Part shown: positions 44,921 through 57,339 of the stretch, piece by piece
Layout: each line of letters begins with the position of its first letter
How positions within the stretch are numbered: the stretch's first letter is position 1
Assembly: GCA_003290165.1 (NCBI GenBank)
Contig: QNQO01000558.1
Location: 496,001 to 560,000, forward strand
Direction: 5' to 3'
DNA: 64,000 nt
Origin: Berberis thunbergii
Taxonomy: Eukaryota; Streptophyta; Magnoliopsida; Ranunculales; Berberidaceae
The notes under the pieces: model-generated
Database searches by the model: none
What the model was told of the DNA's origin: nothing
Seen by the model: only the letters and a program-made list of their open reading frames with translations
Program-made: the position numbers and the translations under genes

Positions 44921-47900
44921 CATAGTTAAAGTTGGGAAGTATGAGATAGAGAAGTTCAATGGGAAGAATGATTTCTTCTATTGGAGGATGCAAATGAAAA
45001 ATTTGCTAATCTCACAGAAATTGCACAAAGCTTTGGCGGGTAAAGAAAAGAAGCACAAAGATATGTCTTATGAGGATTGGGAAGAGTTAGATCTTGAAGC
45101 ACGAGCGTCGATCGCTCTATGCCTTGAAAGGGATGTTGCTTTCTTGGTTGATGGTGAGGTAACGGCTGCGGATGTGTGGTCAAAGTTGCAGGCAAACTTC
45201 ATGACGAAGACTCTAACAAATCGGATCTATTTGAAGTCCAAATTGTATACTTGCAAGATGGTTCATCAATCCGGGAGTACATCAACAAGTTTGATAGGTG
45301 TATATCAGATTTGAAAGACATTGATGTGAAGGTAGATGATGAGGATCAAACACTTCTACTACTTCTTACGTTGCCGAAGTCTTATGAGAACCTAGTACAA
45401 ACATTGATGCTTGTGGGTGACAATCTTACCATGGATGAGACTAGAACGTCACTTCTAGTGGATGATCTTCGGAAGATTGCAACTAGTGGCATGGCTACTA
45501 GTGGTAACAAGGAGCAGGCACAAGGGTTGTTTGTAAGAGGTAGAAGCAATGAACGAGAAAAAGGCAATGGAGGAAAGTCTAGGTCAAGTTTTAGACCTTT
45601 TGCGAAAAGGCCATGTTTTAAATGGGGTGAGCTTGGGCATTTCAAAGCAAATTGCCCTAACAAGAGAGCAGGATGGAAGAAGAAGAAGAACAACAACAAC
45701 AAAAGAAAGGCAGAAGGGAAGCAAGAGGCTGGTTATGCTTCGGAATAAGGGAGATTGTTTCTCCGTCACATGTGAAGAAGAAATCTCCGATAAGTGGATT
45801 CTTGATTCTGGTTGCTCGTACCATATGTGTCTAAATAGGAAGTGGTTTACTACCTATAGAAGCATTAATGGTGGAACCGTGTTGATGGGGAATAACCATT
45901 CTTGTAAAACGGTAGGGCTTGGGTCTATTAGAATCAAGATGCATGATGGAGTGGTAAGAACTTTGATGGATGTGAGACATGTCCCTGATTTGCGGAAAAA
46001 CCTTATTTATGTTGGTGCTTTGGACTCCGGTGGTTGTAAGATAGTTACATGGAATGGAGTGAAGAGGGTTGTTCGTGGGTGCTTTGGTAAGGAAGGTTTG
46101 CTGAAGAATATGAAGAAGCCTTGCATGGATTTTTGCGAGCATTGCGTGTACGGTAAAGCACACCGGGTTCAGTTCAAGTCAAGCAAACACAGAAGCAAAG
46201 ATATTTTAGACTATGTGCATACAAGTGTTTGGGGTCCAACTTTAGTCACTTCCAAGGGTGGTTTTAGGTACTTTGTCACGTTTGTTGATGATTATTCTAG
46301 GTATGCTTGGATTTATTTCTTGAAGCATAAGAATGAGATATTCAACATGTTCAAGAAGTGGAAAGCAATGGTTGAGAACAGAACGGGCAAGAAATTGAAG
46401 ACACTGCGATCTGATAACGGTACAGATTATACAGAGGGTGCCTTCAAGGAGTTTTGTGATTAGGAAGGAATTGATAGACACTGGACAGTCAGGAAAACAC
46501 CACAGAAAATGGGGTCGCGGAGAGACTGAACCGTACATTGCTGGAGCGAGTAATGTGTATGCGATCATATGCTAGTTTGGGCAGAGAATGATGGGCAGAG
46601 TCGATTGCTACAACTTGCTACATTTGCAACCAGTCTCCTCATTCAAAGTTAGATGGAGATGTACCTTACAGGGTATGGCCAGGAGAACATGCAGATTATG
46701 AGAGACTCAGAATTTTTGGTTGCACAACCTACTACCACGTCAAAGAGGGAAAACTTGACGCGAGAGCCAAGAAGGCAATATTCTTGGGGTATGCAGCAGG
46801 TGTAAAAGGCTATCGCCTTTGGTGTGTATAAGATTCTAAGTTCATAATCAGCATGGATGTTACTTTTGATGAGAACTCCATGGTAGCTTCTTCGAAAGCT
46901 ATGGTGCTCGAGGATGATGGTGTTGGGACTTCTAAGTCTCAAGTAGTTGAGATAGGACCTAAAGACCAACCAGGTTCTAGTCGTGTTCAAGAGGAGGATC
47001 ATGGAGACACTCATGATGAGAGTGATGATGAGCTTGAACATGAGGCGGTTCAGCAAGAGAACGCACATGCACTACAACAACAACAGCTCGAGGATAGTTT
47101 GGCTTCCACTAGGCCAAGGCGAGCATACAAGTAGGTTCAAAAGCTGGGGTCAGACCAGCCTTTGAAGTAGGGGTGGGCATTTAGGACCGAAAGCCAGGAC
47201 CGAACCGACAACCGGACCGATCGGGTCGGTTCGGATTGGTTTTAATTAATTAAAAAAGTTTCGATTGTAAAAGCCCGGCCCGACCCGAAGTTTCTGGTCC
47301 GGGCCTCGGTTTTCATTTATGAAGCCCGTCGAATAACCGGCCCGACCCGACTCCCTCATTTTTTTTCCTTTCCTTTTTCTTCCTTTCTCCCTCATTTCTT
47401 CTCCATAAATTCTAATTGTCGAGGAAACCGGCGAGGGAGGGAGAGCCACTTCCAACCCCGTCTCCTCCACCCCCGTCTTCTTCTCTCCCTCATTTCTTCA
47501 CCCCCGCAACTTCAATGAGAAAACCAGCGCCACCCGTCTCCTCCACCCCTGCCACTTCCCCATCTCGTCTCCTCCACCGCCACCCCATCTTGATCTGATG
47601 AAGATGATGAAGATCTTGATCTTATGAAGATCAAGATCTGATCAAGACGACCCGACGCCTCTCAGATCTCGTATTAATGAAGTAATTTTAGAAATCTAGT
47701 GTAGAAATCCATATCTTGTTGAGTTCCCCTCCCTTCCCCGATCAGATCTGATCAATCAGATCTTGGTCAATTAGATTTTGATCAATCAGATCTTGATCAA
47801 TCACATCTGATCTCAGATCTTTGTAAATTTTTGTTGTATGGTCGAACTTGAAGTATTTTTTGTTGATCCACCTTTCAGACGAAGATCTTGTTGTATATAT

Positions 47901-49747
47901 ATATATTTTAAGTTTTTGATATAATTTTTGTACGTATTAATGAAGCAATTTTTTTACTGTACGAAATATTTTTTTCTCTTATGACCGAGCCTGGCCCGTA
48001 AATCGGTTAACCGGGACCTCGGTTACCCGGTCAACTCGGTCTGGTTTCGGTTCTCATAAACACGGGCCGGTTTTCGGTTTTTAGCTTTTGGGTCGGTTAC
48101 CCGTACTTGCCCAACCCTACTTTGAAGCACTATGGGCAGGTGAATTTGGTTGAGTACGCACTTTCGGTGGAGGATGTCGAGCCGGTTTCCTTCAAGGAAG
48201 CTATACAGAACAGTAACAGTGAGAGTTGGTTGGCTGCGATGGAAGAAGAGATGGAGTCTCTTCGGAAGAACCAAACATGGGAGGTTGTCCCAATTCCCAA
48301 AGGGAAGAAAGCTATTGGTTGTAAGTGGGTGTACAAGAAGAAAGAGGATCCTTCCGAGCTCGGTGGTACAAGGTACAAGGCGAGGCTAGTGGCTAACGGG
48401 TTGGCACAAAGAGAGGGAGTGGACTACAATGAGATCTTTTCTCCGATGGTGAAGCACACTTCCATTCGGGTGCTATTGAGTATTGTTGCTCATGGTGATC
48501 TTGAGCTGGAACAACTCGATGTCAAAACAACCTTCTTGCACGGAGACTTGGATGAGGAAATCTATATGCATCAACCTGAGGGCTACAAGGTTGAGGATAA
48601 GGAACGTCAGGTATGTCGCTTGAGGAAATCACTATATGGATTGAAGCAATCTCCTCAGCAGTGGTACAAGCGATTTGACTCCTTCATGCTAAACCATGGG
48701 TTCTCCAGAAGTGAGTATGACTGTTGTGTTTATATTCGGATTTTGAAAACTTTGTGGAGGTAATTATATCTATCTTCTTTTGTATGTGAATGACATGCTT
48801 ATTGCTTCGAAGAGCAAGGTGGAGATAGATAGGCTGAAATCTCAGCTCGGTAAAGAGTTTGAGATGAAGGACATGGGCACTGCTAAGAAAATACTGGGTA
48901 TGGAGATCAGAAGAGAGAGGTCGAACCGTCGATTATTCTTGAGTCAGAAAGGCTACATTGAGCGGGTTATCGCGAGGTTCGGGATGCAAGATGCTAAGCC
49001 AGTGGTGACTCCATTGGCTCCACATTTTAGGCTCTCTGGTAAACAATCTCCCACTACAGCGAAACAGAAGGCACACATGGAGCGTGTACCTTATGCTAGT
49101 GCAATTGGCAGTTTGATGTATGCAATGGTGTGTACACGTCCAGATATTTCACAGGCGGTCAGTGTGGTCAGTAGGTTCATGGCGAACCCGGGGAAGGCAC
49201 ATTGGGAAGCAGTGAAGTGGGCCTTGAGGTACTTAAAAGGTACCACTGATACGGGTTTGTGCTTTGGTGGAGATACATGTCAGATCAGTGGGTTTGTGGA
49301 CTCAGGTTATGCAGGCGATCTAGATAGACGACGATCTACTACTGGTTATGTGTTCAATATACATGGTGCTACAGTTAGTTGGCGATCGATGTTACAGTCT
49401 ACAGTGACACTTTCTACTACAGAGGCTGAGTACATGGCCATGGCAGAGGGAGTGAAGGAAGCATTGTGGCTGTGGGGTCTTCTAGGCGACTTGGGGATTA
49501 AGCAGAATTGTGTGGACTTGTGGTGTGATAGTCAAAGTGCAATCCACTTGGCTAAAAATTAGGTCCATCATGCTCGGACCAAGCATATCGATGTCAGGTA
49601 TCACTTTGTGCGGGATGTCATAGAGGAAGGTGATGTTTCTCTAATGAAAGTGCACACAGATGAGAACCCAGCAGACATGTTAACCAAGGTGGTGACAGGT
49701 AGCAAGTTTCAACATTGCTTAGACTTGCTTCATATCAGCCCGTGTTG
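44921..49747 (+). pseudogene. copia-1 gag-pol polyprotein, inactivated
   Basis: Order gag-PR-INT-RT-RH confirms Ty1/copia. Gag starts near KYEIEKFNGKNDFFYWRMQM (the expected ATG reads ATA), is frameshifted near 45250, and has a zinc knuckle with a degenerate first part (CFKWGELGHFKANC). A stop lies between gag and the protease (ILDSGCSYHM). Integrase: DDYSRYAWIYF, LRSDNGTDYT, then a stop at 46460. RT: CKWVYKKK, YKARLVANG, QLDVKTTFLHGDL, KSLYGLKQSP, a frame break at 48760, and YVND in place of YVDD. RNase H: TTGYVF..SWRS, STTEAEYMA, WCDSQSAI, then a TAG in place of the NQVHHAR glutamine (49560). It cannot encode an active polyprotein. Confidence 0.93.
47168..48119. mobile_element. Non-autonomous hAT-type element nested in copia-1
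   Basis: 952 bp starting TAGGGGTGGGCA and ending TGCCCAACCCTA (12-bp TIR, one mismatch). Flanked by the 8-bp duplication CTTTGAAG (47160-47167 and 48120-48127). Subterminal regions are rich in CGGTTCGG, CCGACCCGA and CCGGTT motifs, and there are ATCAGATCTTGATCAATCA repeats at about 47745-47810. No transposase. It separates the integrase/linker and RT parts of the host retroelement. Confidence 0.93.
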
Positions 49748-50561
49748 ATTTCCCATGAGGGCGAGGCCTTGCGGGGCGGTGTTGGGGTGAGGTGGAGTCT
49801 TCACCCGGTTGTAAGAACTACGGTGGCTTGATCCCTGTGAGGGTACTTAGGCAGTGGTGCAGCTGGTCTTCAGATCAGTCTTGTTGAGGTACAGTTCTAA
49901 GGTGTTTGCAGCTTCTTTTGGAGTTCGTCCAAAATTTGAGGTCTATCAAATGATGTACGAGGTGGACAATTGTGAAGCATGGGTTCAGAACTGCTCACAG
50001 AACTGGTAGACTTGTACGTTGACTGGTTTGTCAACAACTTTGTTCTTTGTGTGGTAAAACATAAAAGAGAAATTGTTAGGGTGCAACTAACAAGATATGT
50101 GGTCAAACATATAAACACAAATGTGGTAGAACATATGTGCAAGGCAAGAAGGTTGTATGAGTGGTAGAACCCAAGAGAGAAAAACAAAAGGAGAAACTTG
50201 TAGAGAGTGTGAGCTTGGAGTGATTGTACAAAAAAGAGGTTGTTTTTTTCCTGGGTAGATCAAAGCTCCTTCTTGGGACGAACTTGCAGGTTGTGCAAGT
50301 CGTCGGTGTTCTTCATTATAGTGGAATTTCTCGTCACCCCGTGGATGTAGGCATAGCCGAACCACGTAAATCTCGTGTGTGAGTATCTCTACTTGTTATT
50401 TACATTCGTAGGTAGTTGTTTACTTTGATTGGTTGCTAGTTGTGTAGTTCATTGCTTGTTGGTTGTGGAACTTGGTGTAAGTTTCGGTACAAGGTGTTTC
50501 TCTTCAAGTGGTTAGCTTCCGCAGTGCTACAGGGTATCCCTCCTAGGGATACAACAGATAG

Positions 50562-50820
50562 GTAAGATCAATGTTGTCCAACGTAATCCACTGCACGGGG
50601 TCTGGCTGCTGCAATCAAAATTTACAACAACTTGTGTTGCTGAAGTCCCATGGATAGCTTTATATGCAACATTGCACCAGAAGCCTGAAACAATGCCATT
50701 AATGGCTAGTTTAAGATAACGTCAAAAGATTTTCCGAATTGCGCAGAGGTGCTATTATAATTTGTATACTCCGTTTTTACCTGATCAGGGCAGTTTTTCC
50801 TCATCATGGTATTCTACGGT
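50562..50820 (-). pseudogene. Polygalacturonase pseudogene, last exon continuation
   Basis: Resumes the exon broken by copia-1. Minus-strand text parallels 57895-58030 of the intact gene (ATAGCTTTATATGC, TGCTGCAATCAAA on the plus strand). A second block at 50784-50815 corresponds to the [11 protein letters not shown] exon end (CTGATCAGGGCAGT..TTCCTCATCATGG). Substitutions and lost codons throughout. Confidence 0.8.
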
Positions 50821-50954
50821 GTATATATTATTAATTATAAACTAGCTAACTCAAATATAAATGATGACTCGGCTATTGTATATAGCCTTCAACTATTTCA
50901 TTTTTGTTATTGGAGGAAATGTGTGGGTTAATGCCAGGAAGAATGTATAGTTCC

Positions 50955-51159
50955 TGTTTGAGTTTGGTTGTAGATAGACTTCCCTAGTTTGTAGGGTATG
51001 TAGATAGATCATGTACCAAGCACTAGAGTAGTGCTTTACGTGGGTAGGTAGTTGCTTTCAGTTACTTCTTGTAAGGCTATATATGTCTGTGATGATAATA
51101 CTCAAGGAAGTGAAGTATTCTCTCAAGTTACTTAAATTGTTTTGATTCTGTGCCTAATA
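50955..51159 (+). mobile_element. Solo LTR related to copia-2
   Basis: 205 bp starting TGTTTGAGTTTGGTTG and ending TGCCTAATA, flanked by GTTCC at 50950-50954 and 51160-51164. It matches, inverted, the 3' LTR of the minus-strand copia at 60433-60229. The match continues another about 230 bp into flanking DNA (51160-51396 against 60228-60014), so the two LTRs appear to mark one ancestral insertion site that was later duplicated. Confidence 0.7.
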
Positions 51160-51388
51160 GTTCCAACTCGACACAAAGAGGTCCTCGATGAGATGCAAAG
51201 AAATAGTGCAAAATAATTTTCCTAAGAAAGTTGTGGAATGACTTTTCATGGTTGCAAGCAAAATAATAACTTTTCAATCTGTTTATACTTGTGCTTAATA
51301 TGAAATTCTGCTCCTGAGATAGTTGTCATGCCAATGGAATTTTCGCTTACATCAACCAATGGTTGACCTGACGATCATGCATGAGTAA

Positions 51389-51618
51389 CCGTTTTGAGCC
51401 GTTGCGAATAATACTTACAGTTTTGAGCTGTTGCTACTAATTGCCACGGTTTTTAACCGTGCCAAATATACCAACGGTTTAAAGCCGTGGCCATGTTTTT
51501 TTACCTACGATTTTAAGCCGTTGGTACTTAAAGCTACGGTTTTTAGCCGTGGTAAATAAAGCAACGGTTTAGAACCGTGGCCAGCTCGGCGTAGCTAAAC
51601 TGGCCTTTTGGTGTAGTG
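51389..51618. mobile_element. Truncated CACTA 3' end (duplicate)
   Basis: Last about 230 bp of the outer CACTA, ending GGCCTTTTGGTGTAGTG and followed by GAG. No left end exists here; it came with the segmental duplication, not by transposition. Confidence 0.9.
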
Positions 51619-53694
51619 GAGATAATGCAGTTGAAGTAGTGCATAATGGAGTTGGAGAAGGCACTGTCAAGAGCCAATCCAACCTTAAGTGGGCTCACTT
51701 ATTTGGTGGAAGTAGGAATTGGGAAGAGGTGGAGTTTCCCATCTTTTACTCAAACCTCGTGATTGAGGATGGTGTAATAGTATGCCCACCAGGTATTCGA
51801 GAAAAGGCCAAGCTGATGTGGTCAGAGTAGTTGGTGGGGATGTTCCTTGAGAAACCTCTTCCATTAAGCCAAGTCAAGATGGATGTAAAGAGAAAATGGA
51901 AACCAAATGGAGCTATTGAAGTGACATCAAATGGAAAATTCTTCTTCTTCAAGTTCACAAATGCAGATGATCGAGCCAAAACACTTGAAGAAGGGCAATT
52001 CAAAGTGAGGGATAAACTCATGGTACTAAACCATGGAAGGAAGATTTAGGGTGTCTAAGAACGGAGATCACTGCAATTCTAGTATGGGTGCATTTCTACA
52101 ATGTTCCCACATGTATGTGGTCCATGGAGGGGCTAAGATATATTACTAGTTTGATTGAAAAACCTGTTAGGTTTGATCAAGTTACCTCAACTAGAACTCG
52201 CCTCACACATGCAACAATTTGTGTGGAAGTGAAGCCAGATAAAAAGCTCCCGAATCTCATTAAGTTGGATGTGGGTAGGCAAGGAGGTGATTTGGAAGAA
52301 ATTGCTATTGACTATCCTTGGAAACCAATGATGAGCTCTGAGTGTTTTGTCTTTGGGCATAACAAAGGCCAGTGTATGGTGAATGTGCATGACAAAATGG
52401 TTGAATAAAAAGATAGGATAGTTTCTAGAATAAAGAACTTTGAAAGGAAGAATCGGCTCAATAGTGGAAGAAACAATGATAAAGAATCTAAAGAACGTGA
52501 TGCAGAATGGGTTGAGATAAGAAGGAAGTCGAAACACAATAAAGAAGATACAATGGATGAGAATCTCAAGTTGGACAACAACTCTTTCAATGTTCTGCAA
52601 AGTATTGATCACAATAATGATATGGAAGGGACAAACAGTATGGAACCCTTGTGTGTACATCTAATAGTGAAAGAAGGCGAGATTGAAAGACAAACTAATA
52701 CTACTAGCAAGGAGATCACACAAGGTGATAAAGCTCAAATTGAGAACATAGGGTAAGCCTTGAACGAGGCTGCTCGTGAGCCAAGTATGGATAAAGAGAA
52801 TCCTTGAACGAGATTGTCCATGAGCCTAGTATGGACATAGAGGCAAATCAGTTCTTGAAGAACGAGGTTCTCCATGAGCCAAATATGAACACAGAAGTCC
52901 CTCAAGAAGAAAGTCGTTATAGGGAAGATGATGGCAATGATGAGGAAAGTCATGAAAGCATTGGTGTGATACCCTTGTGTGGGCGGACCTGAGGGGAAGG
53001 GTGGGGGAGAAACTCAAGAGCCAATAGATCTCAAGATGGTTGGCAAGCTACAAAGAGGAGATCACAGTCCCACATCATTTGGATAATGGAGGGTGATGTT
53101 CTATATATGTAGAGTTTGGATCTACAAAGTACTACGCTTTTTAAAGTCGTACGACTCTTGGGCCCAAAACGGACAATATAGTACTCTATGGATCAGGTTG
53201 TGATAGAAATGATATCAGAGCTTGACTTAGTCGAAAGTGTGCTAACGAGGACGTTGGGCTTCTAAGAGGGGTGGACTGCGATACCTTTGTGTGGGCGGAC
53301 CTGAGGGGGAGGGTAAGGGAGGGTGATGTTATATATATATATATATATACAAGTTTGAATCTACAAAGTACTACGCTTTTTAAAGCCGTGCAGGCATTGG
53401 GCCTAAAGCAGATAATATAGTACTCTATGAATCGGCTCGTGACAATTGGCTTTGAGGAAAAAGGATTATCTAAAAAGTACACAAAAGCATAGAACCAAGA
53501 TTTCAGAGTGTAGCAAAGTAAGGAGACTAGAATAGACCTTGGTTTATGTTAAACATTCTTCGTCATTGTTTTGTAATGAATAGTTATCTTTTCAGAAATT
53601 GTATTTTGAGACATCTTTATTTTTCATTAACATAAAGGTTGAGGGGTCCTTAAAACCCTACTTGCTTTCCAAAGAAATAAAATAATAAATAACA
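51619..53694 (+). pseudogene. LINE ORF1-like remnant, copy 2
   Basis: Same broken reading as copy 1, with the same in-frame stops (51828, 52047) and a few replacements (GAIKVTS becomes GAIEVTS, DDRVK becomes DDRAK). The shared stops show it was dead before duplication. Confidence 0.75.
52965..53444 (+). mobile_element. TRIM element, copy 2
   Basis: Same TRIM as at 41852, with identical ATTGG flanks (52960-52964, 53445-53449) and the same extra segment in LTR1. It was therefore duplicated together with its flanks. The TA microsatellite in LTR2 is longer here. Confidence 0.88.
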
Positions 53695-54149
53695 GTGACA
53701 TTTGACACCGGCCACCACCCCTTTTTTGGACATGCTAACCAATAAAAGTCTTCTCATCTTTTATCAAGAACAACAATCAACATCGGCACCACACCGTCCT
53801 CCCCCCTATCTTCTCCTTTTTTTTCTCCTTCGCCTTCACACAAGCTTGCTCGAGGACGGGTTGGCCCTCGAACAAGCCTCTGCGACAATGGAACTCATCC
53901 TCGCGCATGCTCGTGCGAGGGCAAAGGAGAACAAAAAAAAATAAAAATGGAGAAGAAAAGGAAGAGAGGGCAGGTGGTGGGGCAGTAACATCACCACTGC
54001 TTGTGTTGTTGTTGGTCTCGAGAAGAGATGAGAAAAGAAGGTGAGAGAGAAGAGAAGCCCCTTTTATTTGTGGTGTCAAATAGCGAAAAATGGAGGTGGT
54101 GGTGACAAAGATGGGATTTGGTGGTGACAAATAGCGGAAAATGGAGGTG

Positions 54150-55610
54150 GTGGTGACAAATAAGGCAAGACGACCCTTTGTCTCCGTTTTTATTTATTAT
54201 TGCCTCCGAAGTGTTGAGTAGGGGACTAAAATAGGCTTTTGATAGAAGAAAAATTGGATATTTTTATACTCCGAGGGCATGTAGTCCTATTTCACACCTT
54301 TTCTATGCAGATGTTACTCTCATTTTCTTAAATGGAAGAAAGTCTTTTATTCTAGGATGCATGGAGTTTTTGAAACGTTACTGTAAGACTTCGGGACAAA
54401 AAATAAATGAAGGCAAAAACTCTTTTATTTTGGATGACAAGGCAGTTGCGAAGAAAATTGTAGGGTTCAAAACCTACACAGGATTCCAGTTTCGAGATGC
54501 CCCTTTGAAATATTTGGGAGGGCCATTGTTCCAAGGAAGAGTTAAAATTTCATATTTTGAAGATTTGATTGCTAAAATTCAATCGCGGATTCAGGGCTGG
54601 AAGGCGAAATTGTTATCTCCAGGAGGCCGATTAATCTTGATTAAACATGTCCTTACCTCAATTCCAATTTATATTCTCAATACCATGTGTGTTCCTAGGA
54701 AAGTTTTATCCCGGATTAATATTTTGTTGGCAGACTTCTTTTGGGGGGATTGTGAAGAAAGACTGAAGAAAAAATAGGTGTCATAGACTAATATTTGTTT
54801 CCCACTGGAGAAAGAAGGTTTGGGTGTGAGAGACTTGACGGTGGTGATGAGGGCTTTTCGCCTCAAGGCTCTTTGGAGACTACTTAATTCGGATTCGCTT
54901 TGGGCTACCTTCATGAGAAGCAAATACTGGTTGCATGGGGTTGCGTTGAATGGTTAGTTTGTGAAAAGTGGGTCTTCACCTTTTTTCAAAGAGATCATGC
55001 TTGGCAAATCCCTTATTCTAAGCAATTCGCTTTGGCGCATTAGCAAGGGAAATATCAGCTTTTTTTAGGAGAATTGGAATACGGTAGTTTACTTCAGAAG
55101 ATCGGCGACTTTGGTCAGTCAAGGTGTTGGGCCTTCGGTAAATGAGGTGATTTCAACCAACTTTGAATTGGTTAACCCATAACTCAGACATTTGGCATGT
55201 AGACTATTTGCCGATAGATTACGTGGCGAGGATTATGGAGATTATGAATGTGTATGGGTACCGAACCCAGATGGGATTTTCTCCCTTCAATCGGCATATG
55301 AAATGTTACGGAGACATGGGACGGTAAATGGCCTCTATAAAATGATTTGGCATGACATTATTTCTTCAAGAATCTCAGTTTTGGTGTGGAAATTACTCCG
55401 TAGAGGGGTACCAGTGGATGGGGAGTTGTACAGATGCGGATTTAGTCTGGCCTCTAGATGTAGATGTTGCAACACGCCGAAGCGAGAATCTCTGAATCAT
55501 TTGTTTTTGGATGGAGAACTGGCGATGCAGGTGTGGCGCCATTTTGAGCTGATCTTTGATGTGCACATCAGAAAGGATGTAACCCGTACATTTACAGAGA
55601 ATGAAACATA
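54150..55610 (+). pseudogene. LINE reverse transcriptase C-terminal remnant with zf-RVT
   Basis: Starts abruptly within the RT finger/palm text (DDPLSPFLFIIASEV in mixed frames near 54165), then GMHGVFETL, KTSGQKINEGKNSF, FRDAPLKYLGGPLF, RIQGWKAKLLSPGGRLILIK, a stop at 54776, further degraded text, and a zf-RVT domain from about 55265 (GIFSLQSAYEML, RISVLVWKLL, CRCCNTPKRESLNHLF). Typical of plant L1 LINEs. Stops and frameshifts make it inactive. It joins the polygalacturonase fragment near 55645. Confidence 0.88.
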
Positions 55611-55649
55611 GAAAACTTTACTCATTTGTTTAGTTTCTCAACAAAACAC

Positions 55650-55873
55650 AATACTGTTTAGCAAATATCTTCCCCTCGGTACGTAGATATTAGCTGATCC
55701 AACAGAGTCACAAGCAGCTGCCCATGCATTAAGAAAGTATTTGTTTCTGTCTCGCCATCAGGTTTAGCACCTAACTCAATCACATTAGTAAATGAGGATG
55801 TCGAGGATGATGCTGATGCATAATAAGATGTGAACAAGAGATATGAGATGAGAATGTTCATGATATGCACCAT
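55650..55873 (-). pseudogene. Polygalacturonase pseudogene, first-exon fragment
   Basis: The minus strand starts MVHIMNILISYLLF, a signal peptide, then VIELGAKPDGETETNTF, matching the intact gene's [13 protein letters not shown] and [19 protein letters not shown] frameshift follows (the AWAAACDSVGSANIYVP equivalent lies in another frame), and the exon ends where LINE sequence begins. A TATA-like TTATAAATA lies upstream at about 56000, as in the intact gene. It may be the 5' end of the same pseudogene whose last exon is at 44119 and 50562. Confidence 0.82.
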
Positions 55874-57335
55874 TTAATCTCACACAACTCAAGTGAATAA
55901 GATATAACTTGTTAATGATGAAGGTTGGGAAGTTTAATCTCACCAGTGTAATGAAGAAGATATATTGTTGTTGACGATGAAGGTTTGGAGAATAATGAAG
56001 TATTTATAAGGGTTTTTAGTTAGTGTGGTAAGCTGAAACCGGTAGCAAATGTCCGCGAAAATGCAATACAATGCACTGCACTTAGCGTGACCGGTAAGAA
56101 TTGGGAAACAAAATACAAATGAAGTTGTATAATGAACAGTTAAGTGTCAGACACAACCAGTTCCCATACCATGAAAGGTAATAAATAAATGGTGCGGCCA
56201 TCCCACATTGCTTTGTTTTGCTTTTGAATCGTCCTACGTACTGTTGAGTACCGTAGCGACAACACATAAAACATCTCTTTTGCGTCCTGATACAAGGCGG
56301 CATGTTTCAAATGTTTGTAAAAGTCATGCTTGCTTACTGAATGGGCGGGTATTTTCTTTTCTTATTTTTTCAAGTTTTATCCTATCTTGTTCAAACAAAG
56401 CTTTCTCTGTGAAGGCAGTTATGCAAGTTAGCTGCCAACATGTGGGTTGTCAATTTTCTTCAGTGATTATGCCGGGAAGAATTGAACTCATCAACCTCTC
56501 AGAACAAATGTTTTGGATATCATGTTAAAGGGAAGAATTCAATCCTTTACGCATTGGGGTTTTGCTCCATAGACCATGTTAAATGTCCATTTACCATAGG
56601 TACTTTTAAGTAAATCTTCAACACAGAAGTTCATGGAATACTTATAATTTGACTCATGAGTCATACTCGACCCAATGAAATTTCTCTGGTGTTAAGTTGA
56701 TGTGGTTCATGTCATCATGTGGGGATCGATGTAGTAAACCACCTCTTTAGAAGATGTTGTGAAGGCTTTTATTCATAAAAACTAAAAAGCTACTGTTTGA
56801 CATTCCTACCATAGTACATACACAGCAGTACATTGCACATACATTACAGTTTGGAGCAGAGAGTAGCATAAATCGAGGAACAACAGCATGACCTGCGCAG
56901 GGGCAGCTGGGCAAGCAAGCGTGATTTAGAATATATGTTCTGTTTTATTGGTAGAATATAAGAAAAATGTTTGCTCCACATCAGAAGAGAACAGAATGTT
57001 TACTTGTGGAAAGAAAACTTATTATAAAAATCACTGGAATTATAAAATTGGGCTTTTTGTCTTTGCATCCAACAAATAATGTAACTGCATGCATGATTCA
57101 AGTATTTATGTATATCTGCTCCCCACTTCTTATCCTGCTTCTATTCCAAGTTAAAACCTTATAAATACTTCAAATGTTTCTCCGTATTCACTCACCTCAA
57201 CTTACAAATCTCTCATTCTTTCCTTATTTTCAGTGTGTGGGAGAGAAAATAATGAAGAATATGAACACTTTCATCTCATTTTTTTTCTCTGACCATATCG
57301 TACTCATTTTCGTTTGTGCACAGAGGAGGGTTCAG
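55874..57335. other. Polygalacturonase upstream region and spacer
   Basis: 55874-56330 parallels the promoter of the intact gene (59349-59780): AAGTATTTATAAGGG, AGCGTGACCGGTAAGAATT and CATGTTTCAAATGTTTGTAA blocks. From 56350 to 57335 I see only AT-rich spacer with short ORFs and no conserved domain. Confidence 0.5.
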
Positions 57336-57339
57336 CACC

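Larger units (their letters stand above)
44204..50556 (+). mobile_element. Ty1/copia LTR retrotransposon (copia-1)
   Basis: LTRs 44204-44789 and 49971-50556, each 586 bp, start TGTGAAGCATGGG and end TACAACA. TSD GATAG at 44199-44203 and 50557-50561. PBS TGGTATCAAAGC at 44792, one base off the usual Met-tRNA match. A purine-containing GAGGTGGACAAT precedes the 3' LTR. The LTRs differ at a few percent by eye, so the insertion is fairly young. It sits in the last exon of a polygalacturonase pseudogene and contains a hAT-type insertion at 47168-48119. Confidence 0.96.
51385..54124. repeat. Segmental duplication, copy 2
   Basis: Counterpart of 40265-42718. It starts inside the CACTA subterminal array, where LTR-flank sequence (..GCATGAGTA) joins ACCGTTTTGAGCCGTTGCGA. 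It contains about 290 bp (53697-53984) missing from copy 1 and lacks about 7 bp near 52799 present in copy 1. Near 54115-54155 the GGAGGTGGTGGTGACAAA block is doubled. Confidence 0.92.

Noticed and set aside
46853..47134. Separate 93-aa acidic ORF
   Set aside because: It is the integrase-RT linker of the copia-1 polyprotein, not an independent gene.
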